DNA of 10,668 nt. Source: CAYJAD01 sp964372165 (lineage in GTDB: Bacteria > Desulfobacterota > Desulfovibrionia > Desulfovibrionales > Desulfovibrionaceae). Every line of letters starts with the position of its first letter. Within the stretch, counting starts at the first letter, position 1. A model generated the notes under the pieces. That model saw only the letters and a program-made list of their open reading frames with translations. It was not told where the DNA came from and made no database searches. Shown in pieces: positions 7,029-10,668 of the stretch. The position numbers and the translations under genes were made by a program. The stretch covers positions 1-10,668 of the forward strand of contig CAYJPT010000078.1 in assembly GCA_964372165.1 (NCBI GenBank), written 5' to 3'.

Positions 7029-7131
7029 GCACGCCAAATGAGAGCAAAAAACCACGCTTTTTTGCGTCCCACAGGGCGAATGAAGGCAGTGTGCCTTTCT
7101 GATTTATTCTGCTTACAGAATAAATCAGCAT
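7027..7131 (+). repeat. Structured intergenic repeat, copy B (ettA leader)
   Basis: This is the second copy of the element at 56-160, offset 6971, same orientation. The same three inverted repeats are present at 7044-7065, 7083-7097 and 7099-7128. In this copy the third stem is extended to 13 perfect base pairs (CTGATTTATTCTG/CAGAATAAATCAG) with a CTTA loop. It lies 33 bases before ettA, inside what would be its leader if transcription starts upstream. No clear target-site duplication flanks it. Confidence 0.85.
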
Positions 7132-7164
7132 TTCCTGTACAAAACTAAACTATATGAGGTAAAT

Positions 7165-8847
7165 ATGAGTAACGAACCAGATAAGATAATTTACTCTATG
7201 ATTAGAGTTTCAAAAAGACATGGTCAAAAGGAAGTTCTTAAAGACATATCATTATCATATTTTTATGGTGCAAAAATTGGTGTGCTTGGTCTTAATGGTG
7301 CTGGTAAGTCTTCACTTTTACGCATCTTAGCCGGTGTTGACCAATCCTTTGACGGCAAGACTGTGCTTGCTCCAGGACATAGCATTGGCTACTTAGAGCA
7401 AGAACCACTTGTTAATGAAGAGCGTACTGTACGCGAAGTTGTGGAAGAAGGCGTACAAGAATTAGTTGATATTGCAAAAGAGTATGAAGCAGTGAATGCC
7501 AAATTTGCTGAACCTATGGAAGCTGATGAAATGGATGCACTCATAGAAAAGCAAGGCAAGCTACAAGAACTAATGGATGACAAAGGCATTTGGGACTTAG
7601 ATTCAAAGCTTGAGATGGCAATGGACGCCTTGCGTTGCCCTCCTGGGGATACATTAGTATCTGTAATTTCAGGTGGTGAGCGTAGACGTGTAGCACTTTG
7701 CCGCTTGCTATTGCAAAATCCAGATATTTTATTGCTTGATGAACCAACAAACCACCTTGATGCAGAATCAGTAGCATGGCTTGAGCGTTTTCTCTCTACT
7801 TTCCCAGGTACTGTTATTGCCGTAACCCACGACCGCTACTTCCTTGATAATGTTGCAGGCTGGATTTTAGAACTTGACCGTGGACGTGGAATACCTTGGA
7901 AGGGTAATTACTCTTCATGGCTTGAGCAAAAACAGAAACGCTTAGCCAATGAAGAAAAGTCAGAAGCACAACGCCAAAAAACCCTTGAACGTGAGCTTGA
8001 TTGGATACGTATGTCCCCCAAAGGACGACATGCCAAAGGCAAAGCGCGTATTAACGCTTATGAAGCCATGCTTTCACATGAAAGCGAAAAGCTTGCTCCT
8101 GAGCTTGAAATTTATATTCCACCAGGGCCACGCCTTGGAAAGAGCGTTATCGAAGCCAAAGAATTAAAAAAATCACTTGGCGATAAACTCTTAGTTGAAG
8201 GGCTAAATTGCATTATTCCGGCAGGCGCCATTGTTGGTATTATCGGTCCAAACGGTGCTGGTAAAACCACCTTTTTTAACATGCTTGTCGGTCAAGAAAA
8301 GCCAGATAATGGACAATTAGAAATTGGTGACACAGTTCAATTTGCCTATGTTGACCAAGGTAGAGATTCCTTAACTGCCGGAAAAAGCGTTTATGAACTT
8401 ATAAGTGATGGCATGGAAACCATAAAACTTGGTAATCGTGAAATTAACGCCAGAGCCTATTGCTCTCGTTTTAACTTTCAAGGTCAAGACCAACAAAAAA
8501 AGGTAGATGTTCTTTCAGGTGGTGAGCGTAATCGCCTGCACCTTGCGCGCATGCTTAAATCAGGCGCAAATGTCATCTTACTTGACGAACCAACCAACGA
8601 TATTGATGTTAATACTATGCGTGCCCTTGAAGATGCACTTGACAATTTTGCTGGCTGTGTACTAGTTATTAGCCATGATCGTTGGTTTTTAGATCGCATC
8701 GCCACACACATTTTGGCCTTTGAAGGTGACTCCAGTGTGACATTTTTTGACGGTAACTACTCAGAATACGAAGCAGATCGTAAAAAACGCCTTGGCAAAG
8801 ATGCTGACACACCAACACGGGTAAAATTCAGAAAACTCACAAGATAA
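7165..8847 (+). CDS. ettA: Energy-dependent translational throttle protein EttA (ABC-F ATPase)
   Basis: EttA is a soluble ABC-F protein that binds the ribosomal E site and links early elongation to the ADP/ATP ratio. The 560-residue product aligns well from memory with E. coli EttA (555) over its whole length. The first ATPase has Walker A GLNGAGKS (42-49), signature SGGERRR (169-175) and LLLDEPTNHLD with catalytic Glu193. The second has GPNGAGKT (361-368), SGGERNR (451-457) and LLDEPTN with Glu475. Between them the basic P-site tRNA-interaction linker (about 240-320) carries KGRHAKGKARINAYE. KGNYSSWLEQK and VISHDRWFLDRIATHIL are hallmarks of this subfamily rather than of resistance ABC-F proteins. 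GAGG (7156-7159) precedes the ATG. Repeat copy B lies in its leader, and the nitroreductase gene follows after 22 bp. Confidence 0.96.
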   Translation: MSNEPDKIIYSMIRVSKRHGQKEVLKDISLSYFYGAKIGVLGLNGAGKSSLLRILAGVDQSFDGKTVLAPGHSIGYLEQEPLVNEERTVREVVEEGVQELVDIAKEYEAVNAKFAEPMEADEMDALIEKQGKLQELMDDKGIWDLDSKLEMAMDALRCPPGDTLVSVISGGERRRVALCRLLLQNPDILLLDEPTNHLDAESVAWLERFLSTFPGTVIAVTHDRYFLDNVAGWILELDRGRGIPWKGNYSSWLEQKQKRLANEEKSEAQRQKTLERELDWIRMSPKGRHAKGKARINAYEAMLSHESEKLAPELEIYIPPGPRLGKSVIEAKELKKSLGDKLLVEGLNCIIPAGAIVGIIGPNGAGKTTFFNMLVGQEKPDNGQLEIGDTVQFAYVDQGRDSLTAGKSVYELISDGMETIKLGNREINARAYCSRFNFQGQDQQKKVDVLSGGERNRLHLARMLKSGANVILLDEPTNDIDVNTMRALEDALDNFAGCVLVISHDRWFLDRIATHILAFEGDSSVTFFDGNYSEYEADRKKRLGKDADTPTRVKFRKLTR

Positions 8848-8869
8848 CCTTACTTTGGAGATTACTACC

Positions 8870-9541
8870 ATGTCAGATATTACTGCAAACTTATTTCAAG
8901 CTTGGAACTTTCGCCATGCTTGCAAAGCTTTTGATGCCACATTTAAAATAGGTGAGAAAGATTTTAACACTATACTTGAAGCAGGCAGGCTTTCGCCCTC
9001 CTCTTTTGGTTTAGAGCCGTGGCAGTTTTTAGTTATACAAAACATGCAATTACGAGAAGAATTGAAGACCTATTGTTGGGGGGCTCAAGGGCAACTTCCA
9101 ACTGCTAGTCACTTTGTTATTTTTCTTGCCCGAAAAGCCAAAACTATGTCCCCAAATGGAGAATATATTACCAAAACAATAATGCGCGAAACACAAAACC
9201 TTCCTGATGATGTTATTGAAATGCGTGCTAACTTTTTTGGAAACTTCATTGAAAATGACTTTGCCTATGCAGGCAATGATAGGGCAAAATTTGAATGGGC
9301 CTCACGTCAATGCTATATAGCACTTGGCAATATGATGACCACTGCTGCACTGCTTGGCATTGACTCCTGCCCCATAGAAGGTTTTAAGAAAGAAGAAGTA
9401 GAAAATCTTTTAGCATCAAAAGGCTTATTAGACCGTGATGTCTTTGGTGCAGCATGCATGGTTGCATTTGGCAAAAGAGCTGAAGAACCACGTGCAAAAA
9501 CACGCCGCACCCAAGAGCAAGTTGTTAAATGGATTAAGTAG
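8870..9541 (+). CDS. Nitroreductase-family FMN oxidoreductase
   Basis: The 223-residue product belongs to the nitroreductase fold, NAD(P)H- and FMN-dependent enzymes that usually work as dimers in the cytoplasm. NFRHACKAFD (13-22) contains the N-terminal basic FMN-phosphate site. LSPSSFGLEPWQFLVIQN (41-58) is the family's FMN/dimer motif, and SCPIEGFKKEEV (166-177) the second flavin-contact segment. The closing basic region KRAEEPRAKTRR is at 202-213. The layout is nearest to NfsB/YfkO-type enzymes; the physiological acceptor cannot be read from sequence. I chose ATG 8870 because TGGAG (8856-8860) is its ribosome binding site. A TTG at 8855 would start inside that site. The 22-bp gap to ettA with no hairpin suggests co-transcription, though no functional link is obvious. 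Confidence 0.92.
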   Translation: MSDITANLFQAWNFRHACKAFDATFKIGEKDFNTILEAGRLSPSSFGLEPWQFLVIQNMQLREELKTYCWGAQGQLPTASHFVIFLARKAKTMSPNGEYITKTIMRETQNLPDDVIEMRANFFGNFIENDFAYAGNDRAKFEWASRQCYIALGNMMTTAALLGIDSCPIEGFKKEEVENLLASKGLLDRDVFGAACMVAFGKRAEEPRAKTRRTQEQVVKWIK

Positions 9542-9557
9542 TAATTATCAACCTTAC

Positions 9558-9581
9558 TAAAGTTAAATTATTTTAACTTTA
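9558..9581. terminator. AT-only perfect hairpin after the nitroreductase gene
   Basis: TAAAGTTAAA (9558-9567) pairs perfectly with TTTAACTTTA (9572-9581) around a TTAT loop, 16 bases after the stop codon. With two G-C pairs in ten it is weak alone. It may act with the stronger hairpin that follows 10 bases later. Confidence 0.35.
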
Positions 9582-9590
9582 TGCAGTATA

Positions 9591-9636
9591 AAAGTTGCCA
9601 AAAAAGTGCATACTATGTTCTTGTTTTGGCAACTTT
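9591..9636. terminator. Terminator-like hairpin, 13-bp perfect stem
   Basis: AAAGTTGCCAAAA (9591-9603) and TTTTGGCAACTTT (9624-9636) form a perfect 13-bp stem with a 20-base loop. T-rich sequence follows, up to a TTTTT run at 9646-9650. It most likely ends the ettA-nitroreductase transcript. The left-hand A-run could serve the opposite strand. The large loop is unusual for an intrinsic terminator. Confidence 0.55.
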
Positions 9637-9929
9637 ATTTTATGCTTTTTCACTTAAAAATAATACAATTTAGTGTGTTATCAAGTCATTCAGTGGCAAC
9701 TAACTTAGTCGATGTTCTGAAAAACTATATAAAATTACGCTAAGGCACAAAACAAACCTCAATGAGATTGGCCTGTTATTATTTGGATAATTATTAAAAT
9801 AAACTTGACTCTAGAAAATCCATAATATAGTGTCAAATTAAGTTGAAGGTAAAATTTTTTTTACCGAATTGTCCAAAACTTTTTTTATACGTAACAAACG
9901 TATGACTAACAATGCAAAAGGAGGAAATA
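9637..9929 (+). promoter_or_regulatory. Leader/promoter region of the outer-membrane protein gene
   Basis: No credible gene is seen here. A promoter-like pair is TTGACT (9805-9810) with TATAGT (9826-9831), but its 15-bp spacer is short. Downstream lie two perfect dyads: GGTAAAA/TTTTACC (9848-9865, TTTT loop) and ATACGT/ACGTAT (9887-9903, AACAA loop). Either could be an operator or, if transcribed, a leader hairpin. AAGGAGG (9918-9924), five bases before ATG 9930, is a strong ribosome binding site and fixes the start of the following gene. Confidence 0.45.
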
Positions 9930-10610
9930 ATGAAACATTTAAGATTAATTCCAGTGCTATGTCTTTGCATTTTTGCCTTAATGGTTATGCCAGTTCAAGC
10001 AGCTAGCTCCAAATCAGGTGTATATGCTGGTTTAAAATTTGTTGATTCTATACAAACTGTTTGGTTAAGCGATATTTCAAAAAACCAAAACACCATTGGT
10101 GGAGCAGTATTCTTTGGATATGATTTCTACCCTCGTATGCAACTACCTATTCGTGCAGAAATTGAATATACTTTACGTAGCAACCTGTATGATGATAGAA
10201 ACTATGATAATAATGATGTAAACTTTGGTAATAGTGCAAAGATGGATTATATGTTTAATGCGCAAACATTGTTAGCCAATATCTATTTTGACTTTCATAA
10301 TAGCTCAGCCTTTACTCCATATGTTGGTGCTGGTTTAGGCCTTGGCTTTGTTAATGAATTTGTAAATGTAGATTCTAACTTTATGGATGCAGACTTTGGT
10401 AACGAAAGAACCTCTGAAAGCCTAGAGAATTATACTACCACATTTGCTTGGCAAGTAGGTGCTGGTGTAGCATATGCATTTAATGATACTGTAAGTGCTG
10501 ACCTTGGTTATCGCTATATGAATTTTGGTATGACCACATATGAAGGATTTAATGAAAATACCTACGCCTCAGCACATGAGTTAAGCTTAGGTATGCGCTT
10601 TAACTTCTAG
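9930..10610 (+). CDS. Exported outer-membrane beta-barrel protein
   Basis: The 226-residue product starts with a Sec signal peptide (MKHLRLIPVLCLCIFALMVM then PVQA), with likely signal peptidase I cleavage after Ala24. The mature part alternates hydrophobic and polar residues in beta-barrel fashion. TPYVGAGLGLGFVNEF and FAWQVGAGVAYAFNDTVSADLG are typical of the OmpA/opacity-like 'outer membrane beta-barrel' domain (OMP_b-brl). It ends in RFNF; a terminal Phe is the usual BAM assembly signal. About eight strands fit this length. No peptidoglycan-binding OmpA domain is present, so it is a stand-alone small barrel. An Asp/Asn-rich stretch (DDRNYDNNDVNFGNS) is probably an extracellular loop. ATG 9930 is chosen because AAGGAGG precedes it; an earlier in-frame ATG (9912) lies upstream of that site. 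The ligand is unknown. Confidence 0.9.
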   Translation: MKHLRLIPVLCLCIFALMVMPVQAASSKSGVYAGLKFVDSIQTVWLSDISKNQNTIGGAVFFGYDFYPRMQLPIRAEIEYTLRSNLYDDRNYDNNDVNFGNSAKMDYMFNAQTLLANIYFDFHNSSAFTPYVGAGLGLGFVNEFVNVDSNFMDADFGNERTSESLENYTTTFAWQVGAGVAYAFNDTVSADLGYRYMNFGMTTYEGFNENTYASAHELSLGMRFNF

Positions 10611-10630
10611 GCTTTAACAAATTAATAATG

Positions 10631-10660
10631 CCCATAAACTATTATTGGTAGTATGGGTTT
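10631..10660 (+). terminator. Terminator-like hairpin after the beta-barrel gene
   Basis: CCCAT (10631-10635) pairs with ATGGG (10653-10657), and after a two-base AA bulge ACTA (10638-10641) pairs with TAGT (10649-10652). TTT follows. It lies 20 bases after the stop codon. The short T tract makes it a moderate call. Confidence 0.5.
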
Positions 10661-10668
10661 GAACTGAA

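Noticed and set aside
56..7131. CRISPR array or insertion-sequence ends
   Set aside because: There are only two long copies 7 kb apart, in direct orientation. No spacers, transposase or clear target-site duplication is present, and ordinary host genes lie between them.
7165..8847. Antibiotic-resistance ABC-F protein
   Set aside because: The length, the linker and motifs such as KGNYSSWLEQK match EttA across the whole protein.
8855..8869. TTG start for the nitroreductase gene
   Set aside because: The TTGGAG there is the ribosome binding site for ATG 8870.
9912..9929. Earlier ATG for the beta-barrel protein
   Set aside because: It lies before the AAGGAGG ribosome binding site and would put charged residues ahead of a well-formed signal peptide that begins at 9930.

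Overview
The window is about 10.7 kb of low-GC, densely coding bacterial DNA with eight convincing protein genes. Protein features point to a Gram-negative host of the Desulfovibrio group (Desulfobacterota): a radical SAM protein fused to a DUF2344 domain, a YcaO protein with a TPR tail next to a methyltransferase, an EttA-type ABC-F protein and an outer-membrane beta-barrel protein. The low GC would suit a Lawsonia-like or other AT-rich member, but I cannot name a species from this sequence. This is mostly ordinary chromosomal sequence: no transposase, integrase, phage structural gene, CRISPR array, tRNA or rRNA was seen.

Layout. Bases 1-262 hold a leader with the first copy (A) of a roughly 105-bp repeat rich in inverted repeats. 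Then come, on the plus strand, a 112-aa protein that may have an Sm-like fold (263-601), the 874-aa radical SAM/DUF2344 fusion (642-3266) and a 72-aa protein coupled to it (3272-3481). The ribosomal protein L11 methyltransferase gene prmA runs the other way (3478-4362), and its stop codon overlaps that of the 72-aa gene. A divergent promoter region (about 4363-4564) separates prmA from a two-gene unit: a class I methyltransferase (4565-5284) overlapping by 4 bp a YcaO-TPR protein (5281-7002). A perfect hairpin ends that unit and abuts the second repeat copy (B, 7027-7131), which forms the leader of ettA (7165-8847). A nitroreductase-family gene follows 22 bp later (8870-9541). A 388-bp non-coding stretch with two perfect hairpins and two dyads precedes an exported beta-barrel protein (9930-10610), followed by a terminator-like hairpin.

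How the genes fit together. Several products act on, or belong to families linked with, the translation machinery: PrmA methylates L11, EttA gates the ribosome, and E. coli YcaO is linked to RimO-dependent modification of S12. The fusion protein and the methyltransferase-YcaO pair have no defined substrates. They are the best candidates for an undescribed modification activity. The most striking non-coding signal is the duplicated structured element: copies A and B are about 93% identical, and all their differences fall outside the stems of three predicted hairpins.
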